The position numbers and the translations under genes are program-made. Below the pieces are notes generated by a model. The model was not told where the DNA came from and did not search any database. It worked only from the letters and a program-made list of their open reading frames with translations. DNA of 64,000 bases from Aureobasidium sp. EXF-3400. Taxonomy: Eukaryota; Ascomycota; Dothideomycetes; Dothideales; Saccotheciaceae. The DNA lies in the NCBI GenBank assembly GCA_024195585.1, contig SWBL01000107.1:1-64000 (forward strand), read 5' to 3'. Below, one piece after another: positions 1 to 13,100 of this stretch (its first letter is position 1; each line of letters begins with the position of its first letter).

Positions 1-517
1 ATTGCCAAAGGAACTTGATTTTTTAGACTACTGGCGCACGGCATGGTTATATACACAATCCGCCAAGAAGAGCCTTGGCTCCGGCATCGCAATAACAAGG
101 ACTCAATTGTGCACTAACACTGTCAATATGGTCTGTTGAGTTTCTGCTTATGCTTGATGAGAGTATGGGACCTAAAGATGTCGTCCGTTACTCGTCAGGG
201 GTTTCACGCAGTACCTCGGACTGACACCTCATGACTTGTAATTTGAGAATCAAGCCTCCAAGCCGTGCGTCTTGAAATGTAACGTACAACGTGTGACTAC
301 AGTAGACGATGAAGAAAATCATACGCGGTCAGTTAAATAAATTCGTTTCATTTCGTAATACATAGTAGAAGACCTCTGTTTGGTTTGGTGTTGGTTTGCA
401 AAGCATCAAGCCACACGGTTCACCAAGCCAAGGTGACTTCTAGTTGAAGAGCAAGTCCACAAGACAGACGCCAGCGATGTCCCATGCCCAATTCATACAA
501 TCTATCATCTCTCACCT
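1..517. other. intergenic, no gene seen
   Basis: No credible reading frame is visible. The right end is probably the 3' UTR of the minus-strand gene ending at 518. The left edge may belong to a neighbour outside the window. Confidence 0.5.
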
Positions 518-1091
518 CTACTTGGTCAATCCTTCGTCGCTACCCTCAGAAGTGGTAGTTCCAGCCTCACTGGGAGCAGATTCCATAGACATGGTCTTTT
601 CCAGAATATAGTCGTTAGCCGAAGGGCCGTGAATGCTTTCTTTGAACATAGGCTCAGCCTCGACGACTTCGAACTTGGAGGTCATGGCATCAAGAAGTTG
701 GGCGGAAGCATTGCTGCGGCGACGAGGCTTGCTAGGGCGGTAGAAGTCATCCATGTCCTCGAGTTCTTCTCCATGACGGCCCCTACATGACGTGAGTATG
801 GATTGTGACATGAGTGTAGTCAGGTCACATACCAGTTGCCTTTGCCATTGCCGGACTTCTTGACCCTGTTGGGATCATTGTTGGCATTGAAACCGGATTT
901 GGCAAAGTAGCGAGGAAGATGTTCTTCAGGGAGAGCAGTGCCATTGGCGAGGCCAACGTGGTCACGGTCGTTGAGTTTGTGAGAACGAGTCACTACAAGA
1001 AGAAGCTATCAGTATCTGGAAGAGGTCGCGTGCAATGCCAAATACCACGGTACACCCAATGGAGATAAGACATCAGACAGAGAAACTTACT
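518..1091 (-). CDS. Stf2-like small basic protein (141 aa)
   Basis: Exons (minus) are 1091, 992-833 and 782-518, giving 141 aa. The N-terminal half carries the hallmarks of the fungal Stf2-like family: MTR at the start, a PRYFAKSGF block and a VKKSGNGKGNWG block. The C-terminal half is acidic and Ser/Thr-rich with no recognisable domain. In yeast, Stf2 is tied to stabilising the inhibited F1F0-ATPase and to desiccation tolerance; a related role here is inference. The start codon is split by an intron: A lies at 1091 and TG at 992-991, with donor GTAAGT and acceptor TGTAG. The family-typical MTR N-terminus supports this start. The second intron (783-832) has GTATGT and a TAG acceptor. The gene is divergent from NUP133. 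Confidence 0.8.
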
Positions 1092-2268
1092 GGCTGCCGA
1101 CGAGAATATCCAGTCAGTCCGAGTGTGATTGTAAGGGAGTTGGTGGTGATTGTGGTGATACGGGTGTTACCTGTAATCAGGCAGGTAGAAGAAGAGGAAG
1201 AGAAGCTGAGGTCGGATGCAAGCAAAGCTTAATATAAGGGACTGCAAGAGCTCGACAGTTACGTTGCTCGCGTGACAGCTCCCCTCGGAGCCGTGAAGCT
1301 TGTCCTCGTCCAGTGTCAATAACTGCCGACCAACGATGTTTTGAGTCACACCGTTGTTACACGACTATCAACATGTCTTGAAGGCCAATGATATTCCCCT
1401 ACCCTGTGGGTCCGTTATCCCTTGCACTCCGAGTGCTTCTCGAGCTTTCTACTTGGGGGAGGACGCGGGAGGACGTGTACTCACACCATCAGGCTACTTG
1501 ATGGTGAGCAATGCAGATCGGATGCGGGGGTCAAGGGAGCTATGGCCGAATACTTGTGGATGTCACAGGGATTGTACATCCATTCCTTCAGCCTGCAAGA
1601 AGATAGGCATGTTGTTGCAAGATAAGATGTTGTGTATCAATGCACACCATACTGCTAGTACCTCATAACAGATTGTGCTTGGATATGGAGATTGCCATCT
1701 TCATATCAGTGTCTCGTGTGCTTCCCACATCGTCACCAGACCTGAACGTTGCGGCCCGTGCGGATGGATATCCCCAGATTTGTGGGGGTAGCGTGGACTT
1801 GTGCAGATTATGAAGCATTTCATAATTGTTCAGCATAGAGCGTTACTCGACTATTTACGCAGCTGGAAGCTACAGGCAGAGACATCTCCTACAGGGGCTA
1901 GTTGTCGTAGCCGATGCGGACATAGAAGAATCGGGTCGAGAGGACAACGAGGTACGGGATGGAAGAAAGCCATAGATTGTAGAAATGTCGTGTTTATGCA
2001 GACTCCTTTTGCCGAGCGGTGCTTACTGAGACGTGGCGTGTAACACTCTCGACTGAATCTCACAACATAGCGGCAACATCAAGTGGTTGCTCGAGTGAAA
2101 CAGTGAAAGGGCAGCGGAGTTAAGGAGTGAAAGTCGAATTTGCAGCGAAGGCGCTCCGGGCGTTGCTAGCACCCCAGCTAAGCTCTACCCAGCCATCATC
2201 ATCAAAACAAGTCAAGAATTATTCTCGCCATACGCGAGCCACCTTCCACTCATTCACAACCCCTGGCC
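1092..2268. other. divergent intergenic region
   Basis: About 1.2 kb lies between the Stf2-like gene (-) and NUP133 (+). Short open frames occur here but none has domain similarity, splice support or a plausible length. The region should hold the 5' UTRs and both promoters. Confidence 0.5.
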
Positions 2269-5200
2269 ATGTCTATGACAACGACGACAGATGGCGGCGA
2301 CAGCATGCGCCGCAGCGCTGTGCGCAATCCAAAGCGACGACCTCGAATCACCGAAGGCTCAAACAGCCCGAACGGCCCTCAGCGCAAGATACGCAAATTG
2401 ACCAACAAACCCGTCGATGCCCCGCTGCCCCTCGACACGACAGAGTCTCTTCGTAGCGGGCTGAGTGCACTCGCCGTCCAGTCCTCTGCCTCGTTCTCGC
2501 GTAATGGAGATGCTGGAACGCGTCACAAGAGAACGCTAAAGAGCGACAACAGCACTCTCTTGGTATTGCCTCTCGTCAACCATCTTGTTGGCTCCAATCG
2601 CTAACCTCATGATAGGCGCAAACAGATCAGTACAGTGTGCGCCATCTTCCGAGCACACCAGACATTCTGCGAAACAGCGCCAGCGGTACAAACCTCTCCT
2701 CCGACGACCCATCCTTCATCTTGTCTGACCGCAGCCCAGACTACCGTGCATCTACCATTTCATCACCCCCTCTCGCTTTAGCTGTCACCCGCGAACGCGC
2801 CTACATCTGGGATTATGCCTCTCCGTCTCCCGTTGCACATCCCAAGACATTCGACGTCCCTCGACCAGCCCGCTCCGCAGATCCACTTCCACTCGCCGCC
2901 CTTGTCACATCGCCCACACGGGACATTGGCCTAGTAGTCATCTCTGCCGTCACCGGAAATGTCACATACTGGCAAAACATCGACACAGCCGAGTCATTGA
3001 CTTTGTTCAACCAGCAAAACACAGCCGTCAGTGGGAATATCGGCTCCCTATCTGGCGGAGAAACCGTCATTCGCCTGGACTCGGCAGACCATGCTGGTTT
3101 CATAGTTACCCTCAGTTCTGGCCGAATTGCTCAGATGAGTCTGATCGATGACCAAGGCAGACCAAAGATCTCAGCACATTTCCTACGTTCGACCGAGGCA
3201 GCTAGTAGTGGCGGTCTGTTTGGCAGTTTAAAGAATGTCCTTGGAGTCGGTCCTTGGAAACGTGATATCGTATCAGTGTGCACCCGCCCGCTTCCTGCTA
3301 GACGCGAGATACAGGCGATTGCCGCCACCGAGACTGGTCAAATCTATACCTGGCACCTGGCTTGGTCCGGCCAACCCACATTCAGAGGTGCCTTCGACTT
3401 TCGTCAATTCTTGCAAAACGAATTGGCCATGTCGTTGGGTGAGAACATCATCAGTTTGCTCGACATGGCCATTACTCCTGCTTCTTCGGCTCCTGACGCT
3501 CCCCTGCAATTGGTTTTGTTTGTTCAGGCTGGTCCTGCCTCGTCTCCCTCGTACGCCATGGCTCAAGTGACTATGGAGACGCAAGACGGCGCTCGCCTTG
3601 ATGGTATCATCCGAATCAATACCGTATCGCCTGACTCGCCAGCTACATCTCGCCCACGACTACTTTTGCCCAAGCCTGGACATACTGCTTTCGTCGTCTT
3701 TGAACGCGAATTCGTAGTCGCCTCTATCACAAAATCGAGTTCATTCCAAGATGTCATACGTCTCAGAGTGGACAAACACGTCACGATCGAAGGGGCTTGT
3801 GAAGAAGACTTGATCGATACGAAGGGCACTTCTTCATGTGCCATCTTTATCAAGGGTCATGGCCTGGCTCGCATCTCTGCTACCCAGACGAATGCATCCC
3901 ACTCTTCGATAAAGACCAAGATTGAACAAGCGATATTCTACGGAACTATGTCCGACAACGTCCTCGACTTTTCTCGCAGACCATACGATCGCTACGACAT
4001 TGAAGAAACCGAAGAAGCTGCATTATCCATTAGTGCTGAGATTTTGCGCTCAACTTCGCACTTCATTCCCCCACTCACTTCATCCATGGAGGCTCATCTT
4101 CAGAATCGCATCAAAGCTATTCGTGCTCTGATTCTCCACCTTCGTAGCGACTATCCTCCTGTATCAAGACCGACGTCGTGGAGGTTACTGCTCGATGCAG
4201 AGAAGCTAGCCGCCGCACAAGCCATCTGGATTGCTTGCGAGGAACGCTCGTCCAAGTCTACTCTGCTACCTATTGTCATCCAAGCGTATTACAGATCTCA
4301 GTCTAAGCAACAGTCTATCGACGTCAATGCTGACTCCATGAGATCTTGGTTCGTTGAGGAGGTCGCCAACATTGACAAATTGCGAAACCTTGTGCTACTG
4401 ATGATCAACAACGTTCACGAGGATGGCAAGTCTAAGAACATAATGCAGCTGATCAGCGAAGCGAATGATATCTTGTTCAGCCTTTACGATGCTGTATTCA
4501 AGTTCCGCACCGAAAATGCTGAGGTCTACGGCATGGATCTGACTCTGTTTGATGACGGCGTTCTGGAAGAAGGCTATGAGGAGCTTATAGAGCCCTGGAC
4601 CTCACAGTACGAAGTACTCAAGTCGCTGAACAGATTTATCGACATCTCGCGCGAACGCGCAGTCAACTCCTTCGGTGACGAATCGAAAACTTCGGACGTA
4701 GCGACTGTCGACAAAGTTGTCAGTGAAAATGTTCGCATGGTCAACGTTCTTTGCCTCTGCTATAGAGAGCGCATCGCTTATAGCAAGGTACACAACGAGC
4801 AGAATAGCCCTAGCTATGCCATCAGCCTTGGGAAAATCTTCGAACAAGCCCGAGCACACCACTTGCGCTCTCTCAATAGGATTGGCGAGTCTGCCGCTGG
4901 TATCAGTATCGCTGAGAAATACAGGGATATGCAAACGCTCGTGCAGCTGGTCATTGAAGAATCTCAGTTCATGTCCAACATCCTGAACGATCCTAACACT
5001 GTTTCTCACGATAGGACGGAGACTCAGGCCAACATGAACAAACTGCAGGCCAAGGTGGAAGGTTACTTCAGAACGTTCGGCGAAGAGTGGGCAAATGCTT
5101 TCTTCGATAATCATCTTTCCAGTCGCCGCAGCTATGGTTTATTGAAGGAAGCCGAGGATTTCAGGGAACCGCTTACTCGTTACCTCAGAGCCGAGAAGGC

Positions 5201-6345
5201 TCGTGGTCGACTGTCCTGGATCAACGACGTACTCCGTGAAGGTGATTTCCAAGAAGCTTCAACAACATTGACAACTCTGGCCGAAGAGAAAGAGGTTAAA
5301 TTCTGGAACAAGAAAGTTGAGCTCTCACTCGCAAAGTTGACATCCTTGGCCGCGATGGAGGAGAAGGGCGCCAAAGGAAATCAGGAACGACTCAATGACG
5401 ACTTGACGGTGGTCAACACACAAGAAGCCATTAGACAGCATCTGCAATATATCCTGTATGCGGCAGTCGATATCGAGGCGGAGGTTCAACTAGCATGCGA
5501 TACCTATGCTGCATACCTCCAGCTCAAGACTCCAGCATTGTATGGGTTGCTTGAGGCGTCACTCATGCACATGCTGAGGAACGAGGCTCTGTCAGTAGAG
5601 GAGATGATCGACATCTTGACGCTCATGGACACAAAGGAAAGTGAAGATTCTGAGGTCAACATCATTGGCAAGCAGTTCTTGATGGCGTTGCAAGTGCTGG
5701 AAGCTGGCAAGTCGAGAATGGAAGAAGCTCGATTCGAGACCAACCTCCGCATGATTTGGAAGAGATGCTACCTGCAAGACGACTGGGAGTTTATCAACAA
5801 CACAAGAAAGCGAACGGACAAGCTTATTTCCAGGCACATCAGAGACACTTTTGCGTGCCAAACAATGATGCGTGGACTGGAGCTTTGTAAGTTTAAACCC
5901 GTGAAAGACAAGAATTCGGCTGACATTTTAAATAGCATTGTTCCATCCAGGCTCAGGCATCCGCATGATGACACCTAGCGAGACGCTGGGTGCAGGATGT
6001 ACAGCAGGAGAGCTACAAAGCAGGTTCCCAGGCGAAGAGCTTCGTGACCCGATCATGCACGACAATCTGATTCAAGACCGGCAGTTGCAGGAGCTGATCG
6101 AAAAGTGCAACGCGGATCGCTGGCATGCAGTATGTGTAGAGGAAGCTAAGAAGAAGCTGGAAGAGGAGGCAGTGGCAAGTGCACAAGAGGAGGCAGCTGC
6201 GCAACAACTGAAACAGACGTTGAAGGCAGCTGAAAACGACGGTGCCGAGACTCAGTTGGACGCACAGATGGCGGATGACGGTGCGGGAAGCGAGTCAGAC
6301 AAAGAGCAGCAGACTGCAGGTGACGGCGATGTACAAATGGCGTAG
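2269..6345 (+). CDS. NUP133: nucleoporin Nup133
   Basis: Exons are 2269-2562, 2616-5886 and 5936-6345, giving 1324 aa, the usual size for fungal Nup133. Nup133 is a scaffold component of the Y-shaped (Nup84/Nup107) complex of the nuclear pore. An N-terminal basic, disordered stretch (about 1-95) is followed by a TDQYSVRHLPSTPD-type entry into a seven-bladed propeller (roughly 100-500). A long all-helical C-terminal region follows. The last exon is rich in Glu/Ala/Lys (EEAKKKLEEEA) and ends acidic. Intron 1 has a GCTAAC branch site and intron 2 a GTAAGT donor; both restore the frame. The start ATG at 2269 is the first in frame. Confidence 0.9.
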
Positions 6346-7180
6346 TCAGAGCATAGCTACATAACAGGGCATGGCCCAGCATAGGGTCATTCAGCGAAAG
6401 GGAATTTCGAGGGTCGGTCGAGTTGGTTGGAGCACAAGCGAAATTTGAGACGGATACTCTAGCCTAGAGGATCGTGCGGCAACAAAATAGATTAGGCGCG
6501 TTGCGAGCGTCGTCGTGTGCTACTTGCAGAAGACGTGACAAGATGTGGGCAAGCTGAGTGGGAACAGCAGGACGGACGAATTGATGTGGACTTGTCTGAT
6601 GTTGGAGCTGTCAAGCAAGGGATCAACGAGTTCTGTGGTGAGGAATAGTCGGGGGCTCTTTCGTGGCAAGGGTCTGGGCTTCTGGTGTTTCCATGTTAAG
6701 TGGTGGCTAGCGCGCGCTCTTACGAAGTCTAAGGGGCGCGGCGACTCAGCCGAAGTCGATTCTTGGCTCAAGGCCCGACAACAACACTCTTGACCTACCT
6801 TGGAGGCCTATTGACTGTACTATCCATCCACACCGCATTCTCTTGCTCTGCCCATCTGCGAGCGCTCCCACGGTCCGGTGCGCTTGTCGTCTGTTGTCAC
6901 TGTCGCTGCCATTCTGTTGTGCCCACCGAGTCCTACCTGCCCGTTCCGCCGTCGTTGAAGGCTGTTGTCCCCCCGTGCTCGCCGTAACACCCAACCTCCC
7001 TCTTTTCCAATCCCTCTGCAAAGCTCCCAGATCGACTCCATCTCCATCGGCGTCTTTTGCGCCTGCAGACGCCTCGTGCAAATATTCCTCCACCCCCAAT
7101 CGACAAGTCTTGGACCGACATTAACCACGACCACCTCCGCGACTTGACACGCTCGGCACGTCCACGCCGTCACCCACAAC
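6346..7180. other. intergenic; leader of casein kinase gene
   Basis: This holds the 3' end of NUP133 and the upstream region of the casein kinase I gene. From about 6780 the plus strand becomes strongly pyrimidine-rich (CT and CCA runs), the usual look of a promoter and 5' UTR of a well-expressed fungal gene. No gene is seen. Confidence 0.5.
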
Positions 7181-8723
7181 ATGTCGTCTTCATCATCCAA
7201 CGTCGTCGGCGTGCATTACCGCGTCGGCAAGAAGATCGGCGAGGGTTCTTTTGGTGTCATCTTCGAGGGCACCAACCTGTTGAACAACACCCAGGTCGCC
7301 ATCAAATTCGTGCGTCCTCACTCCAGCCTCCCCATCCTCGCTTTCCAGTCCTAATTCCAGCAGGAACCGCGTAAGAGCGACGCTCCTCAGCTCCGTGACG
7401 AGTACCGCACCTACAAGATCCTCGTAGGATGCCGTGAGTCCTAATCCCATCATCGCCCGCCCTCCGTTCAACCAACTCTAACAATGCACGCAGCCGGCAT
7501 TCCCAATGTCTACTACTTTGGCCAAGAAGGCCTGCATAACATTCTCGTTATCGATTTGCTAGGGCCCTCGCTCGAGGACTTGTTCGACCACTGCAACCGT
7601 CGCTTCTCGACCAAGACCGTCGTCATGGTCGCCAAGCAGATGCTGTCGCGCGTACAAACCATCCACGAGAAGAACCTGATCTACCGTGACATCAAGCCTG
7701 ACAACTTCCTCATCGGTCGTCCTGGAACAAAGGCTGCCAACGTTATCCACGTCGTCGACTTCGGCATGGCCAAGCAATACCGTGACCCAAAGACGAAGCA
7801 ACACATTCCATACCGTGAGCGCAAGTCACTCAGCGGAACAGCTCGTTACATGTCCATCAACACCCATCTGGGTCGTGAACAGAGTCGTCGTGATGACCTC
7901 GAGGCTCTGGGCCACGTCTTCATGTACTTCCTCCGCGGCGGTCTGCCTTGGCAGGGTCTGAAGGCTGCTACCAACAAGCAAAAATACGAGAAGATTGGCG
8001 AGAAGAAGCAGACAACTGCCATCAAGGACCTCTGTGAGGGCTTCCCTGGTAAGTAGCTAACAGCACATCCCAGGCATGCATGCTGTTGCTAACACGTCTC
8101 CAGAGGAGTTCAACAAGTACCTGTCATACGTTCGCAACCTTGGCTTCGAAGACACGCCCGATTACGACTACTTGCGCGATCTTTTCACCCAGGCATTGAA
8201 GAATAGTGGCGAGGTTGAGGATGGAGAGTACGACTGGATGAAGCTGAACAACGGCAAGGGCTGGGAAGCCATGAAGCAACACCCCAGCCAGGCCCACCTA
8301 CATGCCCACCACAACAATGTTGCCAACACTTCGGCTCGTGACGTCCATGCCAACCGTGCCAGCAAGACACCCATTCCCCCAGGTCGTCTCGAGCAGGAGC
8401 TTCCCAAGCCTGGTGCCGTCAGATCCCCTGCCCAAGCACAGCGTCAGTCGGGCACCAACCGCCACTACAGCCAGGACTACGCCCAGAAGAGAACTAGCCA
8501 AGGCGGTGACCTTGCCCCGCCAGAGGGATCTACCGCTGCGCAATTTGCTAACAGCTCTGGTAACCTCCCCGGACGTCTGCAAAACACCCAACCTAGCAGG
8601 CAAAGTACAACTCAGCCTTCAGCTCAGGCACAGCGTGTTCAGCAGCAGCAGCAGCAACAGCAGCAGCCCGAGCAGAAGCCTTCGGGAATGTCGAAATTCT
8701 TCAAGGCACTGTGCTGCGGCTAG
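7181..8723 (+). CDS. CKI1: casein kinase I, membrane-anchored YCK/Cki1 type
   Basis: Exons are 7181-7309, 7364-7433, 7494-8048 and 8104-8723, giving 457 aa. The kinase domain (about 12-290) has the glycine loop [18 protein letters not shown] lysine, catalytic [12 protein letters not shown], the DFGMA loop and the CK1 signature [15 protein letters not shown]. The tail is Gln/Pro-rich with a run of glutamines from a CAG tract. It ends [10 protein letters not shown], a Cys-Cys terminus like that palmitoylated in yeast Yck1/2. It is therefore probably a plasma-membrane kinase acting in nutrient sensing, endocytosis and polarity (known for the family). Three short introns interrupt the kinase domain. 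The second joins in phase to give [11 protein letters not shown], which fixes the splice. Confidence 0.93.
8640..8667 (+). repeat. CAG/CAA tract coding polyglutamine
   Basis: A near-pure CAG run with one CAA interruption lies in the last exon of the casein kinase gene and codes a stretch of glutamines just before the lipid-anchor tail. The length may vary between strains. Confidence 0.85.
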
Positions 8724-10101
8724 ACACCCAGTTTTCTCCGATGAGGCGTCATGCCATCTCGTCCACCATCCTCCTTTTCATCTATCCCTCTCCTCCCTCC
8801 AACTTCTCTTCTGTATCTTTCACATCCTTACTCTCTCAACCGCCTCTACGAATCTTACGCAGCGCTTCAGGGAAGTCGAAAGAAGAGAAAGGGAATACCA
8901 CAAGGATCGTCCGCACTGCACTGTCCGATCGCTATGTTCGGACTTCGGGGCCATAAAACCAACATCCCTTGTATCTCTTTTCATTACTGTTATACATTCC
9001 ATACATAATACTTACAACGACCCGGGGACCTTTTTGAGCAAAAAAATTGGGAATGTCTTCGGAGGGGCGCGATCGCTTTTGTTTTTGATACTCTGTTTTC
9101 ATCAAAAAGGAAAGCTTGCACCCTTGTGCGTTCTTTTTTCGTTTTCTGTTTGCATCCTTAACCGCTCACCGCTCTTTCGACCTTGTCTACAACTGCTTTC
9201 GATATACTTCGCCCTCGAGGAACGATGAATTCCGGAAAGGAATCGCATCATTCTTGTGGGCAAGAAGAAACATAAAATCAGGCTTGGAAGAAATTGGTGT
9301 GTGTGCATCTGAGCGATCGAAAAAGAAAACCGCGAAAAAAAACAAAAAGCTCAGGAGTTCAACAACCCGGGCTCAAAAGTGTCAAAGGAGGAGAGACACA
9401 GAGGAGAAATGTCGAAAGAACGGGACCGCACATGCTGTAGGAAGTTTTTGGTTTCTTTTTTGGTTTTCCCTTTGTGTTTTGGGGCTTGAAGGGAAGCATT
9501 GTTTTTCTTGATCGCTCTTTTTCTTTTGTTGTTGTTCGCTACTTCCGGATCTTGCAAGCAGGCGTTTTGGTGTAAAGAAAGGGAAAGCGGTCTTTTTTAC
9601 TTGTCTTGTCAGTGTGTTTTGTTTGCATCTGCTTTTCTTATCCCTTTTGTTGCTACTCCCATCTGTATCGAGTTCATCTTTTCTGGTTGCGAGCGAAGAA
9701 GTCCGTTTCCTTGTTTTTATCTTTGGGTATGCTCTGTAGAAATTCAAGTGATTCAACCGCGTTCCTTTTCTTCGATAACACACTGGACTTTGCATGTACT
9801 CATGATTGAATCCCATCTTGCCTTACTACAGCTTCGTTCGCTAAGGAGAACCATCCGGTCTCGCTGAAGAGATACAGTAAGGTGGCATGAAAACAAGAAG
9901 GAGGAGTTGTTGACCTTGACATGTTTACGCTATTGAAAGCTTGTGATAGCTATACATCGTTACAACGCTGATGCTTGTTTCTGCTCACGTCATTATACTG
10001 CTTGTGCCTGCTTCCATCCCCTTCTTCCCGAGAAAGTAACTTAATGCATTGTATCCCATATCGCCATGAACGCCTTGTTCGAATAGAGCTTCTCTCTCGC
10101 C
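8724..10101. other. convergent intergenic region, T-rich
   Basis: About 1.4 kb lies between the stop of the casein kinase gene (+) and the stop of POL3 (-). The plus strand holds many T-runs (for example 9120-9150 and 9500-9540). Short open frames here are low-complexity and lack support. It probably contains both 3' UTRs. Confidence 0.5.
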
Positions 10102-13100
10102 TTACCACAAAGCACCATCGTTGTCGAAGCGAACAAGCTCCTTGCCAGAGTCCTCGACATCCTTCTTGGCCTTCATACGCATGTAGAAGATGGGGCAATC
10201 TCTGCTGGAGCAAATGACTTCGTTGTGCATGCTGCCCTGGCATCTCTGGCATTGCGTCCAGAGTCGAGCAAAGCGGACTTCGAGTTCGGCAACCTTGCTC
10301 AACGTCTTCTGGTACAACTCGCCGAGACGGTCACGATCGTTCTCGCAAACAGCACCGTTCTTCTCGTCTTTGCCAGTCAGAGGTTTCTTGCAACCCATAC
10401 ATGTCTCGGTTTTCTTGGCAAATTTCATCAAGCCACCCATGGTTGGAGCAGCAACACTGATGGAACGTGTGTGCTCACCAGTCAGGAGTTGACCTGCCTT
10501 CTTCTCACCTAGAATGGGCTCGAAAATACGACCAAGAGGCTTGGCAAGCTGGTTGTCAAGGTAGTATCTAGTGTCGATGGGCAAGTTGTTCTCCAGCACG
10601 AAGATAGGATCCTCGGACTTCTCGTAGTTTTTTGCTCCAGCAGCACCCTTGACCATGACATACGCTACACGATCACCAAGCGCGGGAGCAGAACCTGCGT
10701 CGCGCTTTTTCATACGCTCGGCAAGCTCAACGTGAGCCTGTTTGGCAGCGTAGTCATTTTTGGTCAACGCTTTGGTGATCACCAGATTGGACATATCCAC
10801 TTTGTTTTGTAACAGCTCAGCGATGGTCTCTTTGACGAAACTGCGAATTGTTAGTGAAAGAACTGCAGCATATCTGAGCATCACTTACTCTTGGGCACCC
10901 TGAACATCGCGATCGATCAACAACATTCGCAGACTTGTCTCAATGACAGTCTGTACGAGACGACAATTATCTCTTCGGACAGTTTCGATACCTTTACTGT
11001 CCATCTTGTCCCATTTATTAGGGTTCGTCCAGAAGAGACCGGCGTAACGCTTCTTGTTGATAAGAAGGTAAGGAAAATAGACCTTCTCGAATTCCAGCTT
11101 AATAGGCTTGATGAATTTGGAGGAGACATAGGTAGCCGCTTCTTCGCCCAACTCCATGGCCTTTGCAAGATCTTTCGGCCCAAATTTGACCATGACTGAA
11201 TCGGTGTCACCATAGATAACCTCAGCATCGTGACTGTATCCATTAGCGATAGTGTATCGCTTCTGAACCTCGTCTCGGGTCTTCTCGATCATCTGACGAC
11301 CATATGAAGTCGTACTCGAGGCAATGGCAAGACAGGGCAGTTTTCCAACTGTAGCACCCGTGATACCGTAAACACTGTTTGCACTGATCTTCAAAGCTAG
11401 CTGTCTACCGTTCAAGACAGCTTTCTTGAATGGGTCCTTCTCGACAGCCAACTCCTTTCTGGCTCTCTTTCTGGCACCCAGAAGTTCTTCCAGAATTTGT
11501 GTGAGAAGACCCTTACGAACCTTTGCCGTGCAGAAGAGATCGCCGTTTGGTGTGACGATGTAGTCTTCATCTTTCTTGAAGTTTAGCTTGTCAACGGCGT
11601 TCTTGTTGAGAAGAGTCGTGTAGCACAGGTTGTGGGCTTGCATGATACTTGGGTATAGTGACGCGAAATCGAGGGTGGCAATGGGCACGTCGTAATAGCC
11701 TCTGGTGGGTTCGATGACTGTGGCACCTTCGTATTGTTCCTCCGTTCCTTCACTACGAAGGTTAGGAATGACGAGCTGTTGCTCTAGTGCCTTTCGGAAA
11801 AGCTGACTGATGAACTTGACTTGTTGACCACGAGACAGAAGGTAGTTGAACGGCACGCCCGTAACTCTGGCCATCTCTGTGTAATTGACGAGACACATGA
11901 GTTTCTCCATGAGGCGTTGTGGAAGGTAAGCATCTTTCAAACAATAGACCGCCAGTCTTCGTCGTGATTCAGGAGTACCGTTGAACAGTTCAGTGATCAT
12001 GGTGTGATGAACATCTTCTTTTTGCTCGTTCAAGAAGTGTGCGCACACAGAGTTGAGTGTGTAACTTCGGAGCTGATGGTCTCTCTGAATGAGTTGAAGA
12101 AGATCGAGCTGCAGACGTCCGTTGGTGTTGGTAGCCTTTGTATCTCTGTTGCCCATCTGCTTGCTGGAGAAGTTGGTGTCTTTTGCAACGGACTGGACAT
12201 TTCGCAGTCTTGACCAGAACGGAAACTTTCCAACCTTGAGGTGCTTCGCTCTGTCCAGCAGATAAGGGAAATCGAAGTTTGCAATGTTGTAACCAATGAT
12301 GACGTCTGGATCTACCTTCTCCAGGAAGTCTCGCCAGGCCATCAACATCTTGTCCTCATCCGCGAACTCGAAGATTTGGGTGTTTACAATCAGACTGCAT
12401 GTGTCCAAGCAGAAAACGTTACGCACAAATGGCTTGTCTTCTCCATATCTTGTAACAACGTTCGCAATCTGGATGACAGGATCCATATTAGCCTCTGGGA
12501 AGATACCCTTGCGACCAGCGCACTCAATATCGAACGAGAGAGTTCGCAAAGGGGCCATCTTGGCCCATTCTCCTTCGGCAGGGTGAGCAATAAGATCTCT
12601 GTAGTGGCAGAAGGCTTCAATTTGACAGTTAGAGTGTCTGTCACGAGCGGGGACCAAGGTGTATTTCGATGCTGGAGTCTCGACCCAAGACATTCCGGAG
12701 ACCTGTATTTGTCAGTGAACATGTCTGATAGGTTTCTGCAACTCCGGCGTACCTTTGTATCGATCATGAAGCGGAGCACGTATTGGATGTTGTCAAAGGT
12801 TAGGACACCACCATCGGCACCTTTCCAGAGACCCTTGTAGTTGGCACTTCCGCTCTCGATCGAAGTCCTCAGCTTGTTGATATACTTGGGGTCGGTGACG
12901 GTGATTTTGAGGTAGGGACTCTTCACATTGCCTTGGAAACCATACAAGTTCTCGCGAAGGAGCATCTGTACCGAATAGATGGCAGGTTGATGTTGGGCAA
13001 GATGGGTTTCGAGGTAGGCCTTGAACGGCTCACAGTCACTCTGTTGGAATGACGATGGCGCAGCTACGTAGAGATAGTGCATGAAATCGGTAACGTGTAG

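Noticed and set aside
1354..2063. Open frames between the Stf2-like gene and NUP133
   Set aside because: Short, on both strands, no similarity and no splice context.
8302..9228. 308-aa open frame overlapping the casein kinase 3' end
   Set aside because: It is in another frame of the kinase exon and runs into T-rich 3' sequence; the product is low-complexity.
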